Of a DNA stretch of 64,000 nt, positions 11,961 through 25,680 are shown in pieces. The notes beneath the pieces are model-generated. The model was not told the DNA's origin and did not search any database. It saw only the letters and a program-made list of their open reading frames with translations. Numbering within the stretch: position 1 is the stretch's first letter; each line of letters begins with the position of its first letter. This DNA is from Ciona savignyi. Its lineage: Eukaryota; Chordata; Ascidiacea; Phlebobranchia; Cionidae. Position numbers and translations under genes: made by a program. The stretch covers positions 571,460 through 635,459 of the forward strand of contig CH002904.1 of assembly GCA_000149265.1 (NCBI GenBank), written 5' to 3'.

Positions 11961-14900
11961 ATGAGTGATAAGTATAAGTTGGGTGGAGAGAGCGTGAAAC
12001 CGAAAGATCATCCGGTAATTCTTCGTATCAACCGCATCGATTCTGGATCGGAAAATACTCCAAAAAGCAAACAAGTTCCAACCGAGGTTCTGTTGACTAA
12101 AACAACAAGCAAGTCCGAAGACAGTCTTGACAGTGGAATANNNNNNNNNNNNNNNNNNNNNNNNNNNNNNNNNNNNNNNNNNNNNNNNNNNNNNNNNNNN
12201 NNNNNNNNNNNNNNNNNNNNNNNNNNNNNNNNNNNNNNNNGCTATATAGTTAAATTTTTGGTTTTGAGTGGGAAAAACACAAACAAGCATCATAATGTAT
12301 ACATGTTAAAAAAATAGTATGACCAATATAATCAGTCCTTAAAGTCCTGAAATATGACTATTATAATCAGAATAAATGTGGTTTGTGGACACAAGTTAAA
12401 TGTGAAGAAATAAAAAGATTTAAATGTGGCTATTTCTACAAGAAACACTTTTAGGGATTTTTTTGGGAAATCATGCAGATGTTTGTGCACTAATATGGTT
12501 TACATTTGTCGTGCTGTTGTACTTTTAACAACTTAGCTATAACCAGTATACTTAAATGTACATTGTTCACTTTCCAGGCAAAAATCTTGTGATTCCATGG
12601 ACAGCTTGGACAGCACAGAGAGCAGTGGCTACAATGGTGATAATTCCAATATCTACCACCATGGTAAGGTTTAAATGACTGTTAATTTCAGAATAAATTA
12701 AATACTGGTATATGCAAGACACTGAAGAGTCTAAAGTTGAAAACATGTGTAAAAACTTCTTGTGTAAAAAAACAGCAAAAGAATCTTTGCCATTACAAGT
12801 TTTGCATCTTACAGACCTAAACCTTCGTATTGTAGTCAATAAACAGTGTGTGTATTAGTTGTAGGGCAAATATTGATCACAAATTTTTATGTGTGTATTG
12901 GTGATAGCGGAGTGTAGACAAAGGTTATTTATAACTCTTTTATTTGCATTAAATTAATACTGGCCATAGGTAAATTTATGTTGTTAATTTTTTTAATTTA
13001 CATTGTTTTACCCTTTTTTGCATAGTTAGTTAATTTATTTTATATCACAGTTGGTCTGTCACCAACAGACGAGGCTATACCCCCATTACCCATTCACCAG
13101 TATGAAGATTACTTGAGGGAATGTCAGGACATTCGCCAGAGCACCATAGTTTCTTCAGAGGAGGCAAAACAACCAGTCTGTAGGACAGACTCTGGAGGTA
13201 AACAGTTTGACTGTTGAGTTTGATTTTTTATTTACTATAAATCTACTTTGGGTGACTAATTTCTAAATACTACATTTGTTTAGTTCATTTAAGTTTTGCT
13301 ACTGTAGATTGTTAAATTTCATTTACAGATATTTCTACAATAAGTATCACTTGGATTATTTAAATATCACCCATATTCAATAAAAACTTTTTCGCCATCA
13401 AAACTATATAGACGACCAAGACGATGATCGTGAAGCCGATTGGTTAAGACTCGCTGGTCTGTCGGATCTGGTTGTATCTGGTCCAGCTGGTCTGTTGACA
13501 TCTAACCAGTCAGCTGCCGCACAATCTGCAATCAACGATAACTTATCATCAATGACTGTGCTGTCCACACTTACCAGACCGCAGCGGGAAGCAGTGCTTC
13601 GCAGGATTACCTCGTTTAATCGAGCTCAGGTTTGCGGCATTTTTTAATAATTTATTTACATTACCACACCCTTTTATGCTACTATTGTTGATTTAGATTT
13701 ACATTTGCACATTGCGTTGTTGGTATAAAAACTCTAAGTAAAAGTTATGTACATGTGGTTTACATTGGTTTGTTATCATATATTGGTACTGCATTATGAT
13801 TGACACCTATCTGATCTTAGTGTCTTGTTTGTATGATTTTTTATTATTAGTCATCACGACTCTAGCTCGTAATTGTTTAACAACCCTCTGTGACCCGCAT
13901 GCTTATAAAAAACTTGTCTTTCCTAAAACAAGTTATTCCCTGTCATAATAGCATGGGTAGTTGTCACTTGGAAAAGTGGTCAGACTGGGAATCGTGGCCA
14001 GAACCTGTCTGTTCAGTTCACTGACTTTAACTAATAGACTAACACAGTGCATCCTTTTATTGGAAGGCCATAAAACTAATTAAATTCCACTTAAAGAAAA
14101 CAAAGCGCCGGCCCAAACCAGCAATAACTGCAGTGTTTCCAACCATTCACACAAATGAAAAAGATGAAGCTGACAGTGCACCTCCTAAATTCACTTTGGG
14201 TGCCAATCTACAACCTGAATCAAGAAAGGTAAGTTTGGTAGTTTGTGTCAGAATGGTTATTTTGTCCTTTGGTCTCTACACAAGTGTACCATATTTACAA
14301 CTTTTACTGTCAGTGTTTGTCTGTATTTACAAATTGTCCTGAGAGTAGAACATTCTGTAATTTTTTTATTTGTAGATTCAATTGAGTAATACATTTCTGT
14401 TTAAAATCCCATTGTGAAAATGAAAACTCATTTCATCACTGCACAACCAGCTATGTTGTAATAGGGAATGTCGTTTATTTAATTTTCGTGACATATTGTT
14501 TCCTCCCCATATGGTTTCCTACAATGCTTAAATACTTTGCCTTTGGCTGTTTAATAGCGTGAGTAGTGGGAGTAAATAATATGGCGAAATTTTGATACAG
14601 TGTCTGTTTGAGATCTAATATTTGACTAGGGAAAATGTTCAAATTTATTAATTATTGATTGGCCCATATCCACATGTATTACTTTTTGTACTGCAAAAGG
14701 TTCACTTTTATTTCTCTAGAATGATATTAATGTTTAAACTATCACAATCTTTACTATATACATATGTAAAGTATGTGTATCACATTTTAAAAGCAAAAGA
14801 TGTTAAGTTACATATTTTTTAAATTAAACTAAAACCAATCAATTGTGAATAATAGCAATTTGACTCATATCTCTAGACTGAAGAAGCCATCCAAAAAGCA

Positions 14901-17900
14901 ACCAGTCTGCCGCGTGGTGTAACCGGGTTCACTGAAACGGGGTTTTATGCTGGTAGGAGATACTCGGGCTCCCCTGTACTTAACAGCCGCGCAGCATCAG
15001 ATTCAGCTTCCCCTCCCAGCCCAATAAGCCCCACAAAGGATTACCGAAGCCGACAACAGAAAAACGTGCAATCAATTGTAGCAACAGAATCAACGAAAGG
15101 TTTGCCTTACATGTCCTATATCATTAATTGGTTCTTTATTTAATTCGTTGGACACTCAGTTTCATGTGAAACTAAAGGACAAATTGTGATCAGGTTTTTC
15201 TGTGAATACCCTTTTGGCTTGCGGTCACTTGGTCACGAGTCTTGATTTAGCTTTCTCGTGTTAAATGCAAGTTTAGAATTCTAAGTTTTGATTCTAATTA
15301 TATTTTTCAAAGGTATTTGAGGTTCAATTCTATTTATTGTCAGGTTACTGAGGTTGTATCTATATATGGATGGCTGATTATTACGTGTCATGTATATGAT
15401 TGTTGTAGTTATTCTACTTAGTCACAACTCACAATTTAGCAAAAATTCTTGCTAAACCGCACACCACTTGTTAAAGCACTACGACTTGGAGCTAAATTAT
15501 AAAAAAATACCTTTGTGTTAATTATAATGTAAAAACACTTTATAAAATTGACTGCAGTTTAATGGCATGTATGTAATTGTACCACTGGGCGAGTATTTCA
15601 CCACACTATGCAGTGATATAGAGTTCTTAAGAGACCACAATATAAATATTTATGAATTATAAATAAAACTTTACAAAACCAAGAACCGAAATCGATATGT
15701 AAATACTGAAATATCAATAATTAACATGATGGTGCCACTGCGGTTGTGGTTGCCTCTTATTACATGTTGATTGATAAAGGAAATATGCAAATTTTTGTGG
15801 GAGATTGAATTACAACGCTTTCAGACACTCTACCAGCAATTTGAATAAAGGATCACCCTTTAGTACAATGAAATGTAGAAATAATGGAATGTGTTAGATT
15901 AACAACCATTAACCTTTCAGATTAACACATCCTGCCCATTAAATATGCACAAAGAAAGGGCTATTTCATAAAAGAAAATATTTTATTCTAAAAATAGAAC
16001 ACTTAGCGTGAATCAATGGAAGCCAGGATCGATGGAAATGAATAATTAAACATCAAGTTTTCTTGCAGCCAGCAGCAATGAGAAAACCAGAACGGATGAT
16101 GCTAAAACATTGTTTCCAGTAGCAATCACAACTTTAAACGTGAATACTTTAGCAAGCAATTGTGTTACCGCATCCATGCCAGACCTGAACCAAAATGAGC
16201 GCTGTAAAGATGAGCATAATTCATCTTCCTTCTTCATCACGGACTCAATGAGCTCTTCCCCCGTGAACTGTAGTTCGGAGTCACTGCCAACTGCATGCCT
16301 GCGAGTAAAGTATCTCGATAAAAGAAATCAGCACTCTCTTGGGGAAATCCCGACAACAGTAGCAACGATACCCCCTCGTAGTCCTGCACGCCGCTCACTT
16401 AATATCAGGAAATCAACATTTGAAGTTCCCATAATCTCTATTTCAAATGTCCGTACACGATCAACTGTCCCAAAAGGGAGAAACTACAAATCACGATACT
16501 CTGCCCCAGACTCAACCCAATCTAGTACATCCCTGGGAAACTCGCCGAATGAAACTTTACAGTCGGGGAGAAGTCGATTTGCTTTTCCCCCCGGGTTTAA
16601 CTTCTCAATGCGTAGGCGTTACCCTAGTTTGTCACCATCGAAGGGCGATTTATCATCCAAAAGTTCATTGCGTGAGATGAAACGTTCTCCACTGCGCAAA
16701 ATCTCCCTCTCAGGATTCAAGGGTTCATCTCCAGTTCGAAGTGGTTCGTACCAGTTTGCTGGGACAACCCATGGTGTGGGCACTTACCGGAGGTCTTTGC
16801 GTCGTGCCCGCTCCTTAAAATCTTCCGACTCCCGATCAGTGAGTCTCGTTTCGGTGAAACCATCCGGAGAAGGATCAGAACTCACCGTCGACAATCCAGC
16901 AAGTCCGTTTAATAACTGCATGTCCCACAAGACTCATTATTATAATTTTTCAATCATCTTTCAATGGCACTGCACACTTGCAAGGTCATGATCGTCACAG
17001 TTTTGTTTCTTGCACCGAAATGTTGAATACAACATTTTCTTCCTGTTTTCAATTTCTTCGCTGCTTTATTTTCTGTGTCCTTAATTTATCATTGGAATAA
17101 AGTCAAAACTTTGAATTTGTGCCGTGTTTCTTTTCTAAGCTTCGGGTAAGAAGCTACTAACTCAATTTTGTTTGTCTAACATGCTATGTGTGCCAGTGAC
17201 TTTCACTGGATTCCATTTTGCATGATGTATTATCGGTACTCAAAGACATGCAATATAATTAAAATGGCATTTACACAAACTCATTTCATACTGTGCTTAG
17301 AAGCAAGATAATTTGACCCAAAAATGTATTCATTCACGAAATTTTATCTTGCACTATAGTTTTACCCCATCCGACCTTCTTGTAAAAAAAATCATCTAAA
17401 AACTAACTAATCCAGCTCAACTTCATACAACTAACGTTCACAGGCATTGAAACGCTGAGTATCAGCTCAAGGTCAACCGACTCGAAATCGTGGGGTGGAA
17501 GTCGAGAGGAAATATCGATGCATTATTCTGATGATAGCAGCAAATCGGTATGCGTTCGTTTGTTCTTGTGTAAAACAAATGTTTATATTTTTATGGGAAA
17601 TTCTTATATTTTGTGGGTACTCTTCCGTTGTATGTAAAATAAGATAATTTACTTTTTATACAGAGATAATGCTGAAAATTACATTTTGGAAAAACCCGAA
17701 TTTGAAATACAAATTTTGCTACTTTGTTTAAAATTACCACAGCATAATGTGTTTATGTTTTCTTACATTTAAACTGAATTTCTGAAAATAACACTGTAAT
17801 CAAAAGAACTTTTAATGATGTTGAATTTTTATTCTGGTATTCAGGAAAAACCGATGAGCTACAGCGAAACAGCAGATAAACAAAATCTGCCTAACTTTTC

Positions 17901-20900
17901 TCTGGTGCGCGACAGACTTGGAACAACTAAAATAAGGTGAATAATAAGTTGTCTCTTTTTAAAGACATTGTTAATGGAAATTTATTATTACATTTACCAC
18001 ATTTTAAGAATTTATCCTTTAATTCCAAGTTTTATTATTATAATATTGTACAATTATACCAAAAGGGTGTATCATATATGTTACCAGATTTATCGTAATT
18101 TTAATTTTTTATCCTTTTATATTTATGAATTTCAACAAATTGATTACCTATTGTATCTATGTATATATGCACTTTTTAATATTTTGGATAGTTTTTCTTT
18201 GTTTTAAGATTATGAAATTTGCACACGTAACAGGATTTACGCATTGATATACAGGTAGTGTCATTTATACAAACAAATGCAACTAGGGTTTGTTAATTCA
18301 GAATCATATTTTTTTTATATATATATATGAATCTTTTACTACTTGTTTAGACAATTTGCAGTGCGTTTCTGTACAGTTAATTCATAATGTTAATTTGGTG
18401 TTAGACTGCACAAATATAATAGACTGCTTAGACTCTAATAATATTTTAAAGCACTTTCTGCTCCTCTGTGTCACATTGGATAAAATTGATAAATTTTAAT
18501 ACTTACCTCTACTAGAAACTACTAGTTTTACATCACCATAGTCATGTCAAAAATGTTTAATGCCTGTAAATTAACTTATATTATTTAAAGTTATATATAA
18601 GACATAGTGTTGTATATTATACAGTAAATGTTCTTATCCAAATCAGTTTGGATTCAGCATTATTCTAGAATGATTTGTTTAATCAAAAATTGATAATTTT
18701 GAACATCAATGCAATATTGTGCTTTGGTTGACAAAGGTTTATCAATGTTGTAAATTTATGACCCAAATTAACAACAAAAGCTACTAACTTTTGTGGTAAA
18801 ATCAAGACTGCATCTAATTTTGTTCCAACCTATGAAAGTTTAATATACATCAAAAAATTATTCTTACTCATTTTGTATTTGAATTGTATTTGTAAATTCT
18901 AGAATAGACATCCCTAAGATGTTAGATATTAGTATTTTATATACTGGTTCTTCTAATGAGATTAGTGCCTGTATGACCAAGTCGGGTTGACGAACATGTT
19001 TTGTGATATTTGGTGTTACTGTAATTTTAAACGACCATTTGAATAGATTGAAATAAGGTAATGTCATTTAAGTTTTTTGCCTTAACTACACAGTATATTG
19101 GATACATACGGCTAATATAGGCCATTAAAAACCATGCTACCATTTATCTTGGTATTGAAAAGGAAGCCTGCGTCATTAATTTGTGTGATATTGAGCTGTG
19201 GTTAACCATTTTATTAAAGATTAAACAAACCAGAAAGATATATTCTTATGCTAGATTGATAAATAAAAGTATAATATGTATGAAATTGTTGAGTTAATAA
19301 TTTTACCAAAAATACTCAATTTTACCAAACTGTTACATGGTATAATTAAAGTGGTGTTTCATGGAACTTGAAGCACATTTGTTTTATTATGATGCATATG
19401 ATAGTTAACCGTTAGCCAAATAACTGGTAAACGTCTTTATTTGATTTAAGCGCTTGTATGTCTTAATTTTTTATATGAACAAATGGATTTATTTTTGATT
19501 TTGCTTAAATCCCTTTTTTTCTAAAACAATTGCGGTGCATTGTGTGACTGCAGTTTATTACATGGAAACACATAACACGTAGATGAATATAATTTTAATT
19601 AAAATCAATAAAACCAATACAATTGATAAAACATGTATATTGATATTGGTACCATTTTTGCTATAACGTATGTGGATGTGTATTTAAAAAAATTGGAATT
19701 GTTTTCATACTGTTTAAATGTCGTTAAAACATTTCTTGTGTTGAAAGCTAGGTTTGAATACGTAGTTGAAGCATATTACGACTCATTAGCAATACTCATG
19801 CTTGACCAAAACTGATTCAACAATGTGCAATCATGGCCATAATGTACCGATATTATTTGCAGCGATCTGTCACCAACCGATATGAGAAAAGTTCAAAGTC
19901 TTGCGCTTATCGAGTTGACGGCGCTATTCGACTTAAGAGGAATTGATCTAAAAAGAAGAAAATACCCTAAAGCAAAAATAAAAGGTTCGTTTTAAACTCT
20001 GTCAATGCTCTTGTTTCTTTACCAATGTTTAATACGGTCAAAATCACAAATTAATAAGTATAAATGACATAAAAATTGCAATAGTTATAGTTTTATTTTT
20101 TTATCCAGTGAAGGGAAAGCAAAAACAGTACAGTGACATAAACATAAGCAATCAAAAAAATGTTCTATATTCCTTCGAATTAAACTAGCTTCTTTAGTAT
20201 TAATAATTTTTGTTTTAGTGTTCTAATGAACCAATTCCCTTGAAAACACCAGACACAGACATGGTATTGTAGGCAGCATTTGTGCCTAATGTGTTCTTTT
20301 ATTGGAGTTCAATACCGATATTTTTAAAGGGAAAAAATATAATACACACTAAAAACCGGTAATTCTACAAAAGGTGGTATTTTCAATTGGATCAGAAATG
20401 CAAGTGTTGCTTTATAAGCATAGTTTTTTACTGCATAGTTTGCATTTATTCAAACTACCGGTTCCTTTTTTATTACATTTGTGCAATCCAATTTGGTAAA
20501 TTTTGCCGTAGAATTTCATTATTTTATGATCAAATATTTACTTTCTGTCCTTACGATGTTAAGTTGGTTAGCGCCTTGACCTTTCCATTATTTAATTGCA
20601 GATGTGCTTTCTACTGATTGTCGTAAAATCAATCCCGAATCAAATTAACCTTTAAAAATGCAATAAATTCACAAATATTGGAATCCTGTTAGAGCTGTTA
20701 GCCTGCAGCTGGATTTTAATCAAATTTTTTCGATTTCCATTACAAGATATGTAGGATAGCCATATGGTAAAATTGGATGACTATCAGTGTATAACATAAC
20801 TATAATAATGTATTTTTATATCTTACACATACAACTCAGATTTTTATCTTTTATAACGAAGGAAATTTCCTTCGATTCTTTTTTCTTTTTTGATGATTGA

Positions 20901-23900
20901 CATGTAACGCTAAAACCGAAGCTATGTGCATTTTTATGAATATGCGTTTACACGAAATCAGGATAGCGTACTTTTATTCTCGTTACATTTTAAAAACTTT
21001 TTCAGTTTGTAGCATTGGGCTAAATGTTTTTTTGGATATAAATACCAATACTTAATTTTCAGATGCTGGTGTTTTTGGTTCGCCATTAACCACCATAATC
21101 GAATGGGACCGTAAAAGAACCAACATACCAACCATCAAAATACCACAAGTGCTTCAGGAGATCATCTTGTTTCTAGAGGGCAAGGCACTCAAAGTGGAAG
21201 GAATTTTAAGAAAATCCGGTTCTGCTGCCAGGATAAAACTGCTTAAACAGGTGCCTTCAAAATCTATTTTTGCATAATTTTTGTACATTTTTTTAACACT
21301 AACAGGATTATTTGGTCTTTATTCCTGGTTTCAATGTGTGACACTCCATGGTTAAATGTAATAAACTTTTTATAACAGGTATCAAAATACCATATTAGTG
21401 ATGGAGATATTTTTGAGTGGGTATTAATTTCATTGCCCATTGTTCAGTTTTGCTTTGTGTCTTTTGCAGTACATCCGTAAATTCTGTTACTTTTATAAAC
21501 AACTCAAAATGTAAAGAATAGTAAGATGGGTTCTGCCACATTTTTTTGTGTGTGCATGTGAATAATTACAATTACAGACCTGTATTTTCCTTCTAAGGAG
21601 CTCAAAGTTTGGAATTTACAATAGACATATTATGACTGTGTTAAATCCTTTGTAAATGATTCAATTATGGGCAATTATTGGTGTTTAATGCCATTGTTAA
21701 ACATCAAAAGAACTTTTAATATATTGTTACTGTATCTGAAAATGGTTGTAGACATAACTAAAATGCCTTATAACAGTAACAACAACCACAAATTCCAGTA
21801 TTTTTCCATTTATAGCAATTGTTGTGTATCATGTGTTTTTATAATACTAAGACTAATCTCTTAAACTTTATATTAAGAAAGTGCGATATAAATAGCTGTG
21901 TAGGTTATATTTGTGTTAAACCTACAGCTGTAACTTATCTGGCAAACCGTAAAGGTCATTTATCTAGACAACATCTGGTCTAGACTTGACTAAAATCTAA
22001 AGCTTGTTTTAAAATCATTATTTTGCGACTAATTTGCTAAAATTTCCTAAAAGGCAGTAGTGCTCTAATTTTCAATAAATTTTTAGGCGTTGATGTTTCA
22101 AAATCGCAGCAAATTTGTAAACAACTACCAGTATCAAGCAGAATAACCAACAACATCATTTAACAACGAGAATTTATTACCCCAACAACAGTATTAACCA
22201 ACCAACCCATTCTGTAGGATATTGAGAGCAGATTCGGACAGAGCATTGATTCATCGAATCCAGCTGAGTCATCATTGTGGTCCAACGCACACCCCCATGA
22301 TGTTGCTGCTCTGCTGAAACTCTTTCTTCGTGAACTTCCCGATCCGCTACTCACCTCCGAGTACATAGATGCTTTCAATTCGTGTGAAAGTAAGTTTTCC
22401 TTTCTGCATACGTGTCAAGAGATGATATTAGACAAACTTCCCCTTATCATTACAACTCCTCACAACCCGGGTCATACCTAAACATGCTGCACATTAATTC
22501 ACTTTAATGGTTTAATGTTAAAATCTAATATAAATCCAGAAACACTGGACCAACAATTGTAGAGTCAATGATGCAATAATATATCAACATTTTGAAAGCC
22601 ACAAAGGAATGTTGCTGCAACATTAATAATCTTTCACCCTGCATTTTAGTGAAAACGAATTCTTTGTCAGATATTTGTGGTTTCAGTGCCCTAAACAATA
22701 TTTGAAGAAATACTTATATATTGAAAAACAATGTTGCATTTCTATGAATATATCTTAAACACTTCGGAAAAATTCTTCTTCATGTAATTTTCCTTATCTC
22801 TTCAGTGATATCGGAGCGGAAGGAGCAGCTCCAAGCGATCAACCTCCTCATTATTCTTCTCCACGAGGTGCATCGCGATTCACTCAAGTTCCTCCTCGAG
22901 TTCCTCGGCCACGTGGTTGCGAACGAGCCGAGCAACAAGATGGGATTGAACAACGTCGCAATGATCACCGCTCCCAACCTCTTCATGGCAAGGAAACAAA
23001 GCAAGGTGGTAGCCGTTTTTCTTTGAATGAACGATTATGATCTGTTTACCGCGGGAACTGTATTAGAAAACCACAATTCCAAATGTCTTAGAAAAACAAC
23101 TATTTCAACCTTGAAAAACCGCAATAATTATAACGCTTTTAACTGGAATTTTTCATAAATGACTTCACACTTTAGTATATAAATATCAAATACAAACGTC
23201 ATGATTTGACTTTATATGCTATATTATTTCCTACATAATACAAATCCAGTCATAATCTATACTATTTCATACATAATGCGTCAAACAGCATTCATTTTTC
23301 CTCCACATTACAGAGAGAAGCATCCACAGCTGCCGCCTCCCAAGATTTAAAGCATGCAGCAGGAACATCGAATATTGTGCGGATGCTCATTAAATACCAC
23401 GCCCTGTTGTGGACTGTGCCCGCTTTCATGCTCACTCAGGTAAGCGCTGGTTACAGTAAAGCATTATATCCAGTGCTGCACGAAACATGCATGATTGGCA
23501 AGGTTGTAACAGGCCTGATTTATAAATTTGTTTAGATTTGCATTACCAGTAAAATTCCATGTGGAATTAAAAGAAACAAAAACATTTTCCAAAACATTTA
23601 CCTGATATAAACAAAAAAGTGTTCGACCTTATCAACAAAATATTGAGACATTCATAGATCTATATTAATTAAAATTTGCAGGATGATTATGTCGTTATGT
23701 ATTTTCCATTACAGGGAAGTTCAAACTTTAATCACAGAACTAGTAATGACATGCCGGAACTATTGCTGTGTTTATGTACAGTCATTATGTGGGCGTTTCT
23801 TTGATCAGCTTAACAGTTTACAGTATACTAAGTCTATATTACATGGTATAATTAGAATATTAATAAGATAATAGCATCTCTTAATGTTATTTAGTTATTG

Positions 23901-25680
23901 ACAATTATTTTCATATTATTAATATAACAAGATTAGTACAGTCAGAGCCAGTTTCACATAGTATCATTACATGATGTTGAACTACTATGTATACCATCTA
24001 AGCGAAACGTTATCTATTGTGGCAAAGTTGACTACTTAAAACCTTCATAATACCGAAATACTATAGCAAAAATTTTTACAGTTTTTAAACCGAATTAAAA
24101 ATTATTCATTATACTATTTTTTATTACCAGGTTCGACATATGAACCGAGCAGAAATGGGAGGCAAGAAAAGCACTGCGCAAAGCAAAGACAAGGTGCATG
24201 GAATTTCTGATATCTTTTTCATATTATTTCTTTTAATTTCATTGAATAAGCCAGTATTGATATTGATTATTTATGCGAATTTCACTCATTTTTCACCAAC
24301 GTTGGTGACAGATACGAAGCTGAAGCAGCTGAAAAATACATTAATTATTCATCCCTTATTTCTGGATATTAATATTTAAAAACCATTGCTGTATTAGGAT
24401 TAAAAATCATTTCATTCTTCTAACTAAACCGCAAAATGTTTCTTTGTCATTTCTGAACTATTTCATTCATCTATGTTACATAAACTGGAAAGTTGTGTCT
24501 TTGTTAAAACACAACCACTTTTGTATCACATTGTAAATGAGATTTAGGTGGATGATGTAAACAGAAGGTGCCTGGTTCGATTATTAACCTGCCCACTTTT
24601 TAAATAGTTGTGTCTTTGTGCAAGACAATTCAATAAATGGTTTCTCGAACCATTAGATGCAAGTGAAACTTACAAAAGCTGAAGTTATATCTAATAAACT
24701 GCTCCATAAATAGATCTGGCAATCAGACACGAAGTTATAGAAACTGTCGTTTTTAAAAATGGCATAAGCACACAATTGTTTAAATCGTTATATTTATAAA
24801 ACGAAACATTTATTTACATAAAATCTTTATCAGTTTTTTTTCTTCCACAGTACAAGGTGAAGTTTTTCCAAGGGAAAAGTAAAGACAAGAAATCTGCTTC
24901 CTCTAAGCAGCCGTTTGATGTAAGTTTTTTAAATTTTCACTAAAATGTAATTTAAATAGGTTAATTTAAAGCTTTGGTCACGTCCTGTTTTACATTTGAC
25001 ATTTATATCTAAATTTCTCACCCTTAACTTCTAGTCTGAAACCCCAAAAGGAGTGATCCGGGTACAGGCCCCAGACATGCAGATATCTTCGATGGCTGTC
25101 CAACTGGACAACGTTATCACGGCCAGTGACATCATTGCAAAGTTCCAACGTCAAAGTGAGAGAATTCGACTGACAGGAAGTCGTACCAGGTTCGTGCTTG
25201 CCTGTTGTACCAGCTGTGCTTGAAAACGCATTATTGGTGTCCTATTCAATATGTCAATGTGTTGCTCCTAAAATACTAGTTCAATTATGGGAATCATGTT
25301 TGTTGGGGTTAATGAAAAATACTCTGGTTATTTAAAGGATTTTTTCTTGTTTCTTTTTTACAACTTTATGTGCTGCATTGCAAGCAAGAGTCAGATGAAA
25401 CTGGCTCACCTTTCCGTTTTGCAATGTGTACCTAAAATGACAGATGCGATCTTTAAACTTTAACTTTCAGTCTCTATTTTCACATGTCAAACAACCAAAT
25501 GTTGATTGGCCTTCCATGTTGTTTTCCAGACCGGTCGTGATAAACAACTCCACGCATGCACTCTACGAGGTGGGGGGCAACATACACCAGCGATGTTTGG
25601 ACCCTGATACCAACATGAGCGCCCTCATTAAAGTCAACCCTGATGCAGCCTGGTTCATCAAACCCAGAACTGGTAGCTGA
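11961..25680 (+). CDS. ARHGAP18/28/40-like: Rho GTPase-activating protein, ARHGAP18/28/40 family
   Basis: Stimulates GTP hydrolysis by Rho-family GTPases at the cytoskeleton. Exons read: 11961-12140 (runs into N gap), 12578-12663, 13051-13197, 13412-13629, 14097-14228, 14877-15099, 16069-16902 (end uncertain), 17444-17547, 17845-17936, 19863-19984, 21063-21250, 22218-22389, 22806-23005, 23314-23439, 24131-24193, 24851-24919, 25035-25189, 25530-25680; about 1,090 residues plus what the gap hides. Family hallmarks: LSTLTRPQREAV in exon 4, DLSPTDMRKVQSLALIELTA just before the GAP domain, and a conserved C-terminal block (PKGVIRVQAP ... ALYEVGGNI ... NPDAAWFIKP). The GAP domain spans exons 11-14; the arginine finger is in EGILRKSG, and KLFLRELPDPLL and NNVAMITAPNLF follow. 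Vertebrate relatives have about 660-730 residues; the excess is largely a Ser/Arg-rich exon 7. A short upstream ORF overlaps the start. Single-gene ancestry of the three vertebrate paralogues is inferred. Confidence 0.88.
12141..12240. other. Assembly gap of 100 N
   Basis: Exactly 100 N, the usual placeholder for a gap of unknown size. It removes the 3' end and donor of the first coding exon of the RhoGAP gene, and perhaps a further exon. Exon 2 begins one base before a codon boundary, so the hidden donor should leave two bases of a codon. Confidence 0.97.
20857..20874. repeat. Perfect 18-bp palindrome with a kappaB-like core
   Basis: CGAAGGAAATTTCCTTCG is a perfect palindrome inside the intron just before the first GAP-domain exon of the RhoGAP gene. 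Its centre GGAAATTTCC fits the Rel/NF-kappaB consensus. It may be an intronic enhancer site; binding is an inference from motif only. Confidence 0.4.
24540..24640 (+). repeat. Degenerate tRNA-headed SINE fragment
   Basis: Contains a B-box-like GGTTCGATTATT followed by a body segment GTTGTGTCTTTGTGCAAGACA-like, matching the reverse complement order of the better preserved copy at 31540-31840. It lies in an intron of the RhoGAP gene, in sense orientation. Divergence is high and ends are not definable. Confidence 0.35.
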
